Assembly (NCBI RefSeq): GCF_007993865.1 | Contig: NZ_VIUH01000027.1 | Location: forward strand, 1-61,488 | DNA from: Pseudomonas sp. SJZ079 | GTDB lineage: Bacteria > Pseudomonadota > Gammaproteobacteria > Pseudomonadales > Pseudomonadaceae | Direction: 5' to 3' | DNA: 61,488 nucleotides | In this document: positions 10,974-20,007 of the stretch, piece after piece | Position numbering within the stretch: position 1 is the first letter of the stretch | Layout: every line of letters begins with the position of its first letter | The notes under the pieces: model-generated | Database searches by the model: none | The model's input: only the letters and a program-made list of their open reading frames with translations | What the model was told of the DNA's origin: nothing | Made by a program: the position numbers and the translations under genes

Positions 10974-11004
10974 GGGGCGCTCATGAGCGCCCCGATTTTT
11001 TTTT
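10974..11004 (+). terminator. Intrinsic terminator after the 58-aa gene
   Basis: A perfect 20-base palindrome at 10974-10993 (GGGGCGCTCA and its complement) is followed by a run of nine T residues. It points along the plus strand and sits 20 bp before the 3' end of the minus-strand chemoreceptor remnant. Confidence 0.9.
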
Positions 11005-11960
11005 GCGCAGATGCGAGCGGGCTATTAGATGCGGAAGCTGTCCACCAGCTGCTTCAGGCGCGAGGCTTGTTGCTCCAGGTCGCCGCAGGCGCGCAAGGTG
11101 GACTGGAGATTTTCCACGCCTTCCTGGTTGAGGGTGTTGATCTCGTTGATGTCCAGGTTCAGCGACTCGATCACCGATGTCTGCTCTTCGGTGGCAGTGG
11201 CTACCGATTGGTTCATGCCGTCGATTTCGCCGATGCGCAGGGTCACGCTGCCCAGCCGCTCGCCGGCCTGGTTGGCAATCACCACGCTTTCTTCGCTATA
11301 GCGTTGGCTCTCGGTCATGGTGGTGACCGACTGGCGGGAGTCGACTTGCAGTTCCTCGATCATTCCCTCGATTTCTTGTGCCGACTCCTGGGTACGGTGC
11401 GCCAGGTTACGCACCTCGTCGGCCACCACGGCGAAGCCGCGACCCGCCTCGCCGGCTCGCGCCGCTTCGATGGCCGCATTCAGCGCCAGCAGATTGGTCT
11501 GCTGCGAGATGCTTTTGATGACTTCGAGAATCTGCCCGATATTCACGGTCTTGCCGTTCAGCGTCTCGATGTTGCTGCACGAGGCGCTGATCTTGCCGGA
11601 CAGGTCGTTCATCGCCTGAATGGTTTGTGCCAGCACCTGGCGTCCGCCCTCTGCCTGCTGGCGGGCGTCTGTGGCCTGAGCCGAGGCGTCCGCGGCGTTA
11701 CGCGCGATTTCCTGGGCTGCGGCACCTAACTCATTGATCGCCGCGGCCACGCTGTTAGTGCGGCTGGCTTGTTCATCCGAGTTGAGCATCGACGCGTTGG
11801 AGGCATTGAGTACCAGCTTGGCCACTTCGTTGACTTGGCCGGTGGCCGAGGACACTTCGCGGATCGAGCCATGAATGCGCTCGACGAAGCGGTTGAATGC
11901 CGTGGCCAGTTCACCCAGCTCATCGTTGGACTGGACCTGCAGGCGCTTGGTCAGATCCCC

Positions 11961-11974
11961 TTCGCCCTTCGCCC
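11961..11974. repeat. 7-bp tandem duplication causing a frameshift
   Basis: TTCGCCC occurs twice in direct succession on the plus strand. Removing one copy restores the HAMP reading frame on the minus strand (MAQGEGDLTKRLQV, as in PctA-type receptors). Confidence 0.9.
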
Positions 11975-12199
11975 TGCGCCATGTCCTGCATGGCTTTGCC
12001 CATCACGATCAGTGGCTGCATGAGCACGCGGATCAGCACGCTCAGCAGCAGGATGATCAATACCACGGCAATCAGCGTGGCGACGATGGCAGAAGTGCGA
12101 AACTCGCTGAGCATCGCGTAGGCCTTGTCCTTGTCGATGGACAGGCCGATATACCACGAGACCGAGGGCAAGCCTTTGACCGGGGTGAAGGTGAGAATG

Positions 12200-12253
12200 C
12201 GCGTATCAGCTCCGCCTTCAACTCCGTCTCGCTGAAGGCGGAGCTGATACGCG
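12200..12253. repeat. Perfect 21-bp inverted repeat inside the chemoreceptor remnant
   Basis: Arms at 12200-12220 and 12233-12253 are exactly complementary, with a 12-base loop (12221-12232). The minus-strand frame shifts at the arm read second. Related receptors encode roughly HGHTRIL at that point, where this sequence reads KAELIR before the frame is lost. Confidence 0.93.
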
Positions 12254-13018
12254 GCGTGTCGCTCGGATAGACATCCTTGAGCGTCTTCATCACCAGCTCT
12301 TTCTCTGGGTGCACCAGGATCTTGCCATCGGCACTGACCAGAAAGGCATAGCCGATGCCGTTGAAATCCAGCGAGTTGATGATGTTGACCAGGGTTTGCA
12401 GGCTCAGGTCGCCACCGACCACACCGGCCGACTGTGCCGGGGTGGCAACGGTGATGATCAGCCCGCCCGTGGCGGCATCCACATAGGGCTCGGTGAGGGT
12501 CGTGCCGCCTGCGCTCAGCGCCCCCTGATACCAGGGCCTGACCCGTGGGTCGAACTCCGCGGGCATCTGCACCTTGGGGCGTATGGTGAAGCTGCCATCT
12601 TCGCTGCCCAGGTAGGTCGTGGTGAAGGTCGATGCCAGCGACTTCTGTTCCAGCAGACGGGCTACGCTGTCGGGTGCGGGCTCATTGCTGATCGATTGGG
12701 CGGTACTCTCCACCAGCAAGAGGCGTCCAGACAGCCAGTTTTGGATATTGTTGGCGGTAACGTTACCCATTTCCTGCAGGTAATTTTCCAAGTTTGCGCG
12801 GATCGCATTGCGTTGCAGGTAGTCGTTGTACAGGGTGAATAGCGAGAAGGCGGCAATTTGTGGCTGAACGCTTGGTTCCGGTGTCCGTTATGGTCTGCTA
12901 CCAGCCTTGGCTGGCAGTAAGGCCCGTGCAGTGCCAGAGGGAAGCACTATCAATGAGCTGAGCGGTGCGGATTATGTCTGCATCCGGGGCACAAAGCTTT
13001 TAACCAGGAGACAGTAAG

Positions 13019-14509
13019 ATGCCTGCATCTGACCAGTTTGTTTTGGGCGCCGACCTTTCCGGTCAGCCGGTCGCTCAGGCCTTGCGCTTGGCCAATCGGC
13101 ATGGGTTGGTGGCGGGGGCGACCGGCACCGGAAAAACCGTGACCCTGCAACGCCTGATCGAGGACTTCAGCGATGCCGGGGTCGCGGTGTTCGCTGCGGA
13201 CGTCAAGGGCGACCTCTGTGGCCTGGGCGCTGTCGGTGCGCCTCAGGGCAAGGTGGCCGAGCGGATCGCCAGCATGCCCTGGCTCACTCACCAGCCGACG
13301 GCTTACCCGGTGACGCTCTGGGATATCCATGGCCAGAGTGGCCACCCGCTGCGCACCACGCTCAGTGAGATGGGGCCACTGTTGCTCGGTGCCTTGCTCG
13401 AGTTGACCGACAGTCAGCAGGCCGCGCTGTATGCCGCGTTCAAGGTGGCGGACCGTGAAGGTTTACTGCTGCTTGACTTGAAAGACCTCAAGGCATTGTT
13501 GGCCCACCTGAAGTCTCACCCCGAAGTGTTGGGCGACGACAGTGCGTTGTTCACCACGACCTCAGCGCAAGCGCTGCTGCGCCGCCTGGCGAGCCTGGAG
13601 CAGCAGGGTGCCGAAGCCTTGTTCGGCGAGCCGGCGTTGCAACTTGAAGACATCCTGCATCCTGACCGTGATGGTCGCGGACGTATTCACCTGCTCGACG
13701 CCAGTCGCCTGGTGCATGAAGCGCCGAAGGTCTACGCGACTTTCCTGTTGTGGCTGCTGGCGGAGTTATTCGAGCAACTGCCGGAGCGTGGCGATGCCGA
13801 CAAACCGCTGTTGGTGCTGTTCTTCGACGAAGCTCACTTGTTATTTGCCGACACGCCGAAGGCTTTGCAGGAGCGTCTGCAGCAGGTGGTGCGGTTGATT
13901 CGCTCCAAGGGGGTTGGGGTGTACTTCGTCACCCAGTCGCCCGGCGACTTGCCGGATGAGGTATTGGCTCAACTTGGCTTGCGCATTCAGCATGGCCTGC
14001 GGGCCTTCACCACCAAAGAGCGTAAGTCGCTGCGTGCGGTGGCCGATGGCTTTCGCCCTAATCCGGCCTTCGAGGCCTTGAGTGTGCTGACCGAACTGGG
14101 TATCGGTGAGGCGCTGGTCGGTACCATGGAGGCCAAGGGCACGCCAGCCATGGTGCAGCGCGTGGCTATCGCTCCGCCGCAGTCGCGCATCGGCCCGCTG
14201 AGCGAAACCGAGCGAGCGGCACTGATTCGTCAATCACCCTTGGCTGGGCGTTATGACAAGGCGTTTGACCGCGAGTCGGCCTACGAATTGCTCACGGCGC
14301 GCGCGGCGCAGGCGAGTGCCCAGGCGGCAGAAGCTGCTAGCCCAAGTAAAGTTGAAGCGGAGCCTGGCATTGGCAGCATGGCAGGCGGTCTACTCGGCAG
14401 CTTGGCTGGTTTGGCGATGAAAACCGCAGTGCGCCAAGTGGCCAATCAGATTGGTCGGCAGTTGGTGCGCGGCTTACTGGGTTCGTTGGTCGGGGGCAAG
14501 CGGCGCTAA
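13019..14509 (+). CDS. YjgR/HerA-like ATPase (DUF853)
   Basis: A 496-residue P-loop ATPase. Walker A is GATGTGKT (33-40); Walker B is LLVLFFDEAHLLF near residue 265; YFVTQSPGDLPDEVLAQLG is a sensor-like stretch. The C-terminal 60 residues are Gly/Leu/Ala-rich with a basic end (GGKRR). It matches the YjgR family related to HerA/FtsK helicases; biological role is not established. The start is the ATG at 13019. There is no NurA-like nuclease beside it, so it is not a classical HerA-NurA pair. Confidence 0.92.
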   Translation: MPASDQFVLGADLSGQPVAQALRLANRHGLVAGATGTGKTVTLQRLIEDFSDAGVAVFAADVKGDLCGLGAVGAPQGKVAERIASMPWLTHQPTAYPVTLWDIHGQSGHPLRTTLSEMGPLLLGALLELTDSQQAALYAAFKVADREGLLLLDLKDLKALLAHLKSHPEVLGDDSALFTTTSAQALLRRLASLEQQGAEALFGEPALQLEDILHPDRDGRGRIHLLDASRLVHEAPKVYATFLLWLLAELFEQLPERGDADKPLLVLFFDEAHLLFADTPKALQERLQQVVRLIRSKGVGVYFVTQSPGDLPDEVLAQLGLRIQHGLRAFTTKERKSLRAVADGFRPNPAFEALSVLTELGIGEALVGTMEAKGTPAMVQRVAIAPPQSRIGPLSETERAALIRQSPLAGRYDKAFDRESAYELLTARAAQASAQAAEAASPSKVEAEPGIGSMAGGLLGSLAGLAMKTAVRQVANQIGRQLVRGLLGSLVGGKRR

Positions 14510-14608
14510 GTTGTCATGCAATAGTTGGCAACAGGACCACTCTGGAAAAGAAGCACACTCGACTGAACGCCCATCAGCATGTGTTCGATGCTGATGGGCA
14601 TTGGCTAC

Positions 14609-14833
14609 TCAGTCATTCGCCTCGCCGGCTTTGGCTTTCAGGTCTTTTTCGATTTTTTCGAGTTCCTTCTCAAATGCTTGATCGAGAAGGTTGGCTTTCT
14701 TGCGCCAAGGCTTGCGCTCGGGGTCCGGTTGAGCGGCGTAGGTGATGACTTCCCCGCCGTATACTTCCTTGTAACGTTGTGCCTGGCGCTCGAGTTCAGC
14801 GCGCAGTTCGTCTTTCGTCACGTGATTTCCCAT
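14609..14833 (-). CDS. Small conserved-looking protein, unknown function
   Basis: A 74-residue, highly charged soluble protein (start MGNHVTKDELRAEL) dominated by predicted helices: KDELRAELERQAQRYKEVYGG and DQAFEKELEKIEKDLK. An alternative start lies two codons upstream at 14839. It has no membrane segment and no motif I can assign. It stands alone, convergent with the YjgR-like gene. Confidence 0.7.
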   Translation of the reverse strand: MGNHVTKDELRAELERQAQRYKEVYGGEVITYAAQPDPERKPWRKKANLLDQAFEKELEKIEKDLKAKAGEAND

Positions 14834-14839
14834 GGTCAT

Positions 14840-15566
14840 GAAACTTTTAATGGCGACAACGCAAGGCGGTCTGCCTTACTGCTACGGTCACCGATTAATC
14901 AGCGGTCTGAGCCGCTCATAGCCGTCATTGAAATATGTTTCTGCATGTCGTGCTATTGCGGTATTTTCTATTAAAAACAGTCGCTTATTGTTTTATAGCG
15001 TTTTTTGACGGTTTTTAATGGGGTTGTCATACAGCGCACGTTGGTAATTATGGCGAATGATCGCTAAATGTCTAGTGATGGTTAAGCCAGTAGTTAATCT
15101 GGCTGTGGGTGCGCGTCGTCTTTTCCGGTCAGCCTCCAAGGGCTGGAGGTCCGTACGATATGCGCTGGAGAACATGGGCTGGGCCTTGCGCGGTTTTAGT
15201 TAACGCAACTAACCGGGCGCAGCAATGTATCGTTTTGTATCTATGGATAGTGGAGTAACCCGGGCTTCTCGGTGGCTAGTCGATTGAGCATTGTGTGTAG
15301 ATGGATAACGGTGACATACAGTCTTACTGGTGCGCGCTGTCTCGGTGCGTAATGCAGGTAATGGATGTGCAGCACGGCAGCCGATTTTTACTATGGTCAC
15401 ACGTGGATTAGATTCGCTGTTTTAAACTGTTGAGCCTGCAGCAGCGGGGCAGGTGCTGCATAACTCGCAGACATCCGTGCAACAAACGCTGTGGTGGGCC
15501 GGTCTATTACCCCAAGGCGGCCATCGTGGCCTTGAGTGATTCCCCCTGAACAGGAGAGCAGTCAGC
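14840..15566. other. Intergenic region, no gene seen
   Basis: A 727-bp region that is visibly richer in A and T around 14930-15060 than its surroundings. I found no supported gene, RNA or clear hairpin terminator. It carries promoters for the flanking divergent genes. Confidence 0.4.
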
Positions 15567-16106
15567 ATGCTACGTTTTTTGCTTATCGCGCTTGTGCTTT
15601 TCGTCGTCGCGTTGCTCGGCATGGTGGCCATGCAGCCCGCCGAGTTTCGCGTCGAACGCTCGGCCAGCATGGCCGCTCCGGTGGGCGAGGTGTTTGCTCA
15701 GGTCAATGACTTGCATAACTGGCAGCAGTGGTCGCCTTGGGCGAAGCGCGATCCGGCCATGCAGACGATCTTCGAGGGACCGAGTGCAGGTGTGGGTGCG
15801 ATTAGCCGCTGGGTTGGCAACAACGAGGTCGGCCAAGGCAGCATGACCATTCTGGAGAGCCGTTCAGATGAGCTGATCCGCATCAAACTGGTGTTTCTGA
15901 AACCCTTCGAAGCCACCAATGACGTGGTGTTTCGCTTTGTCCCCGAGGGTGAAAATACCCGCGTGACCTGGAACATGACGGGCAGCAACAACTTCATCGG
16001 TAAGGTCGTGCATATGCTGATGGACATGGACAAGATGGTCGGTGGCGACTTCGAGCAGGGGCTGGCGCAACTGAAGGCGCAGGTAGAAGAGTCGAGTAGG
16101 CCTTGA
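15567..16106 (+). CDS. SRPBCC family protein
   Basis: A 179-residue protein with an N-terminal hydrophobic helix (about residues 2-22, possible signal anchor) and an SRPBCC/polyketide-cyclase-like lipid-binding fold. The typical start of that fold, VERSASMAAPVGEVFAQVNDLHNWQQWSPW, is visible. Members bind hydrophobic ligands; no specific substrate can be inferred. An AGGAG motif precedes the ATG. It is a single gene, convergent with the following LysR regulator. Confidence 0.88.
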   Translation: MLRFLLIALVLFVVALLGMVAMQPAEFRVERSASMAAPVGEVFAQVNDLHNWQQWSPWAKRDPAMQTIFEGPSAGVGAISRWVGNNEVGQGSMTILESRSDELIRIKLVFLKPFEATNDVVFRFVPEGENTRVTWNMTGSNNFIGKVVHMLMDMDKMVGGDFEQGLAQLKAQVEESSRP

Positions 16107-16172
16107 GTGTGTCTTCGGCAGGTGCAATAGCGGCCATTTCAGGTTGGCGATAGTCCGATGCTTAGTTGGGTC

Positions 16173-17102
16173 CTACGCGCATAGGGCGGAAAAACGCTCG
16201 ACCAACTGTTGAGCGCTGAAGTGTTCGACCAGGCTGTCGACGAAGGCGCGGGTCTTTGCGGGCAGCAGGTTGTGCCCGGAGAAATACACCGAGATATGCC
16301 CTGCATCGACGTACCAGTCCGGTAACACCCGGATAAGGCTGCCGGTGTCCAGGTAGGGCAAGCTGTGCGGCAAGCTGACCAGCGCGATACCCAGGCCCAT
16401 TTCGGCGGCGCGGCAGGCGGCGTCCGGGTCGCTCATGGTTATGCGCACCGGCAGCTCGATTGCGGCCTCATCGTTGCTGCGGTTGCGAAGTGCCCAGGAT
16501 CGAACCCGACCGGTTTGTGGTGAGCGAATCAGGATCCCGGCATGTCGCGCCAACTCAGCCGGTGTCGCAGGGCCGGGATGGTCCTCCAGGTAGGCGGGGG
16601 AGGCCACCAGAATGCGATGGGCTGGCGCTAGTTTGCGCGCTACCACGCCCGGCGAGAGTTCCATGGCACCGCTGATGGCCGCATCAAAACCCTGACCAAT
16701 CAGGTCCACCGGGCCGTTGTCGAAGTGCCAGTCGGGTGAGATGGCCGGGTAGCGCCGCAAAAAATCCCCGAGCATCGGCAGCACGTAATCACGGCCGAAG
16801 GTCACCCCCATGCTGACCTTGAGCATGCCCGCCGGCTGCCCGGCTGAGCTGGCCAGGTTGGCCAGAGCGTTTTGAATGCTGGTCAGGCCGCCCCGCACAT
16901 CTGCAAGAAAACGTTCGCCTGCCTCGGTCAGGGTCAGGCTGCGGGTGCTGCGCTGGAACAAGCGTACGCCCAGACTGGCTTCCAGCTTGGCCACCTGCTT
17001 GCCCACGGCAGCGGGCGTCAAGGCCAGACGCCGTGCGGCTTCGGCAAAGCTGCCAGCTTCGGCGCTACGGACAAAACACTCGAGACTGCTCAGGGTTTCC
17101 AT
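16173..17102 (-). CDS. LysR-family transcriptional regulator
   Basis: A 309-residue regulator with an N-terminal winged HTH (METLSSLECFVRSAEAGSFAEAARRLALTPAAVGKQVAKLE) and a C-terminal substrate-binding domain. It is transcribed divergently from an SDR gene across about 120 bp, the common arrangement for a LysR protein controlling its neighbour. The inducer is unknown. Confidence 0.93.
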   Translation of the reverse strand: METLSSLECFVRSAEAGSFAEAARRLALTPAAVGKQVAKLEASLGVRLFQRSTRSLTLTEAGERFLADVRGGLTSIQNALANLASSAGQPAGMLKVSMGVTFGRDYVLPMLGDFLRRYPAISPDWHFDNGPVDLIGQGFDAAISGAMELSPGVVARKLAPAHRILVASPAYLEDHPGPATPAELARHAGILIRSPQTGRVRSWALRNRSNDEAAIELPVRITMSDPDAACRAAEMGLGIALVSLPHSLPYLDTGSLIRVLPDWYVDAGHISVYFSGHNLLPAKTRAFVDSLVEHFSAQQLVERFSALCA

Positions 17103-17224
17103 GGCCGCGCTCTAAACGAATTGGATCGACTGAATATAGCGATTATCGGCTTATCGGTACGCAATCGCCGGCGGATACTCAGCTCACCCCAGGCAAATCG
17201 CCGGTCTTTTTGCGGAGCATCACC

Positions 17225-17986
17225 ATGACTACTCTCACGTCCAACAGCAGCAACCTGAGCGGCAAAGTCGCTCTGATCCAGGGCGGCTCGCGCGGTATTG
17301 GCGCCGCCATCGCCCTGCGCCTGGCCCGCGAAGGTGCGGTCGTCGCCCTCACCTACGCCAGCTCGCCGGACAAGGCCGCAGAAGTGGGGCAAGCCATCGA
17401 AGCGGCAGGCGGTAGAGCCTTGGTCATTCGTGCCGACAGCGCGGATGCTGACGCCATACGCGCTGCTGTACGGCAGACCGTCGAGCACTTCGGTCGTATC
17501 GATGTGCTGGTGAATAACGCCGGTGTGCTGGCGATTGCGCCGATTGAGGAGTTCAGCTTGGACGATTTCGACCGCACCCTGGCGATCAACGTCCGCAGTG
17601 TGTTTGTCGCCAGCCAGGAAGCCGCTCGGCATATGGGGAACGGTGGGCGCATCATCACCATTGGCAGCACCAATGCCGAGCGCATGCCATTTGCCGGTGG
17701 CAGCGTGTATGCCATGAGCAAGTCGGCCATCGTCGGTCTGACCCGGGGTATGGCCCGCGATCTCGGTCCGCGCGGGATTACGGTGAACAACGTGCAGCCC
17801 GGTCCGGTGGACACCGACATGAACCCGGAGAACAGCGAGTTCGCCGACAGCCTCAAAGGCCTGATGGCTGTCGGGCGCTACGGTCGTGCCGAAGAGATCG
17901 CCGCGTTCGTTGCGTACCTGGCCGGCCCTGAAGCGGGTTACGTAACTGGCGCCAGTCTGACTATCGATGGGGGTTTTGCCGCCTGA
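17225..17986 (+). CDS. SDR family oxidoreductase
   Basis: A 253-residue classical short-chain dehydrogenase. The cofactor motif is QGGSRGIG near residues 20-27, NNAG is present, and the catalytic pair is YAMSK. The C-terminus ends YVTGASLTIDGGFAA, the usual SDR ending. Start ATG is at 17225 (MTTLTSNSSN); a longer upstream frame would run into the divergent LysR promoter. The GTGGCCSSGIGXAIA-type TG is replaced by QG at the first position, which is tolerated in the family. Substrate unknown; likely under control of the divergent LysR. Confidence 0.93.
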   Translation: MTTLTSNSSNLSGKVALIQGGSRGIGAAIALRLAREGAVVALTYASSPDKAAEVGQAIEAAGGRALVIRADSADADAIRAAVRQTVEHFGRIDVLVNNAGVLAIAPIEEFSLDDFDRTLAINVRSVFVASQEAARHMGNGGRIITIGSTNAERMPFAGGSVYAMSKSAIVGLTRGMARDLGPRGITVNNVQPGPVDTDMNPENSEFADSLKGLMAVGRYGRAEEIAAFVAYLAGPEAGYVTGASLTIDGGFAA

Positions 17987-18001
17987 GTCGATAACTGCGA
18001 C

Positions 18002-18029
18002 AAGCCCCGAGCTGATGACTGCGGGGTTT
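18002..18029 (+). terminator. Weak intrinsic terminator after the SDR gene
   Basis: AAGCCCCG and CGGGGTTT form an eight-base stem with one mismatch and a 12-base loop, 16 bp after the SDR stop codon. The T run is short (three). Confidence 0.5.
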
Positions 18030-18137
18030 CGGCGCTTGCCGCCGGGATTGCCGGTGTTAGACGTGGTGGGTTCAGTAGCGGTCAGACGGCACTGTTCGAC
18101 CGGTTAAGCCGCCATGGTCACAGCTAGGACCTGCCTC

Positions 18138-19538
18138 TTATGCCGGTTCGTTTAGCTGGGTGTCGCCATCGGCCGGGCTCGGCTCGATGTGCAGCTGGAA
18201 GCGGTTTCCACCGTTCATTTTCGCGCAGTACATGGCGTCATCGGCATGCTTGAGCAGCTGTTCGCCTTCGACGCCATGCTCGGGATACAGCGCGATGCCG
18301 ATGCTGGGCAGGATGCGCAAGCTGTGGCCCAGCAAGTCCAAGGGCTGATTGAGTGCGTGGCGGATTTTTTCGGCCACCGCAGTGACGTGCTCCGGCAACT
18401 GGATGTGTTCGAGCAGCACCACAAACTCGTCGCCGCCGACGCGGGCGACCGTATCGGTTTCGCGCACGGCCTGCTTGAGGCGCTGGGCAACCTCCTGCAG
18501 CAGCAGGTCGCCTGCGGCATGACCCAGGGTGTCGTTGATCAGTTTGAACTTATCCAGGTCGAGGTAGAGCAGGGACAGTCGTGCTTGTTCTCGGTGTACG
18601 CGTGCCAGCGCGGTCTGCAGGCGGTCATGCAGGAGTTCGCGATTGGGCAGGTGGGTCAGTTGGTCGTACTGCGCCATGTATTGCAGCCGGGCGTGCAGCT
18701 GTTTGCGTTCGATGGCGGCGGCGATCTGGGTGGAGACGAACTGCAGCAGTTCCTGATCTTTTTCGGTGTAGCGCACACCGCCCACATAACTCTTCACTGC
18801 CAGGGCGCCGATGGTGCCATTGGGCGAGTTGAGGGGTACGCCCAGCCAGCACAGCGAATCCTGGCCGACGACGGTCCGCAAATGCTCGGCATGCACGGAC
18901 CGCGTCTCCGGTGTCAGCAGCAGTGCTTGCCCGCTGCGAATGACTTCCGCACTGAGAGTGTCCGTAGCCGGCGTGTGCGGCTCGGGCGCCTGGTCGTGCT
19001 CGTCGATATGGTAAGGGAAGCTCAGTTGGTCGTTCGCCGCATCGTACAGCGCCACGGAGAAATTAAGCGCCGGCAGCAATTCGCCGATGATCTGGTGAAT
19101 TTGTTGGAACAGGGTAAACAGGTCTTCGGCGGCGTGGGCGGCTTCTGAGATGGCATAGAGCGCCGTCTGCATCGACTCGGCCTGCTTGCGCTCGGTAATG
19201 TCGCGCGCCACGGCAATCCGCAGTTGATCGGCCTCCGACCAGCGGGCGGACCACATAATGTGGACAATCTGCCCATCCTTGCGGATATAGCGATTTTCAA
19301 AATAAGGTTTGAGGTGCCCCGACATGACCTCCTTGGCCGCGTGCAGGGTCCTGGCGCGATCTTCGGGGACCACCATTTGGATCATCGCCTTGCCGATCAT
19401 CTCATCCGGGGTGTAGCCGAAAATACGCTCACAGGCGGCGCTGACAAACACAAAGCGACCCTGAGCATCGACGACGCAGATGGCATCGAGCAGCAGGTCT
19501 ATGAAACTGGTCAGGGGCGCGTAGGTTTTTGTGTCCAT
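18138..19538 (-). CDS. PAS-GAF-GGDEF diguanylate cyclase
   Basis: A 466-residue cytoplasmic sensor. Residues about 10-125 are a PAS domain with a PAC tail (AVARDITERKQAE), about 130-290 a GAF domain, and about 300-455 the GGDEF domain. The active site GGDEF is intact at 368-372, and an RETD inhibitory site (359-362) lies the standard five residues before it, so product feedback by c-di-GMP is expected. No transmembrane helix is present and no EAL domain follows. It makes c-di-GMP from two GTP; the signal is unknown. Confidence 0.94.
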   Translation of the reverse strand: MDTKTYAPLTSFIDLLLDAICVVDAQGRFVFVSAACERIFGYTPDEMIGKAMIQMVVPEDRARTLHAAKEVMSGHLKPYFENRYIRKDGQIVHIMWSARWSEADQLRIAVARDITERKQAESMQTALYAISEAAHAAEDLFTLFQQIHQIIGELLPALNFSVALYDAANDQLSFPYHIDEHDQAPEPHTPATDTLSAEVIRSGQALLLTPETRSVHAEHLRTVVGQDSLCWLGVPLNSPNGTIGALAVKSYVGGVRYTEKDQELLQFVSTQIAAAIERKQLHARLQYMAQYDQLTHLPNRELLHDRLQTALARVHREQARLSLLYLDLDKFKLINDTLGHAAGDLLLQEVAQRLKQAVRETDTVARVGGDEFVVLLEHIQLPEHVTAVAEKIRHALNQPLDLLGHSLRILPSIGIALYPEHGVEGEQLLKHADDAMYCAKMNGGNRFQLHIEPSPADGDTQLNEPA

Positions 19539-19616
19539 GGGGCAAGCATAGTGCCAGGAGAGGCCCGGTGAATACTTTCAATTGTGGCCGGCCTTGTCCG
19601 GGCCTGCGTCGAATTA

Positions 19617-19880
19617 TTCGCGGATTAAGCCGCTCTTGCCGAATGCATGCAGGTCGTCGCGGATGCCGCCGTTGTCGTCGGTGAACAGGGCGCAGCAGGT
19701 CGATGGAGCAATCGGCAATACGTGGCAGATCGGCTTGGCGCCCTAAACCACAGGTTGTTCGCCGATGAGTGCCTTCATGCTTGAAACCGCTGAAGATCTC
19801 ATTGGCCTGACGCACTTTACGCACTTCATGTCCCGGCGCCTTGAACCGTGCGCTCGCGGAACTCTGGAGAACACTTTGTT
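19617..19880 (-). pseudogene. IS3-family transposase scar (OrfA end / OrfB start)
   Basis: Two overlapping broken frames can be read on the minus strand. One gives EVRKVRQANEIFSGF, resembling the OrfA coiled-coil tail of IS3-type elements. The other gives MKALIGEQPVV, a stop, then GAKPICHVLPIAPST, resembling the start of OrfB (usually EPICRVLPIAPSTYY). It then runs into LFTDDNGGIRDDL and stops. The region is too short and damaged to encode a transposase and I see no terminal repeats. The assignment rests on remembered family signatures. Confidence 0.6.
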
Positions 19881-20007
19881 GCTCTCCAAGGCTCCAGCCT
19901 CTCAGGAGTTGTAGCCTCCGGGAAAGCCGGGGCGGCTCACGCAGGCTCAGCTCAACGGCTGTGTAGGTAGGATACGCCGTGGATTTGCGCGCCGGCCGAT
20001 GGTGGCG
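19881..20007. other. Intergenic, no gene seen
   Basis: Short spacer between the IS3-like scar and the 3' end of the LysR gene. No feature is supported. Confidence 0.4.

Larger units (their letters stand above)
11025..12887 (-). pseudogene. Broken PctA-like methyl-accepting chemotaxis receptor
   Basis: The pieces reassemble into one amino-acid chemoreceptor of the PctA/PctB type. From the 5' end they are: the end of TM1 and AAFSLFTLYNDYLQRN, a dCACHE sensor with PRVRPWYQGAL and YVDAATGG, a second TM, HAMP, and a full signalling domain with the EAARAGEAGRGFAVVADEVR hairpin. Three lesions are visible. There is no start codon: an in-frame TAA lies at 12888-12890, removing about 20 N-terminal residues of PctA-like proteins. 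A frameshift sits at a 21-bp inverted repeat (12200-12253). A second frameshift is a 7-bp tandem duplication (11961-11974) in HAMP. The C-terminal 276 codons remain open. Confidence 0.9.

Noticed and set aside
12896..12920. CCAGCC/GGCTGG hairpin as a terminator
   Set aside because: Too short, and without a T tract on either strand.
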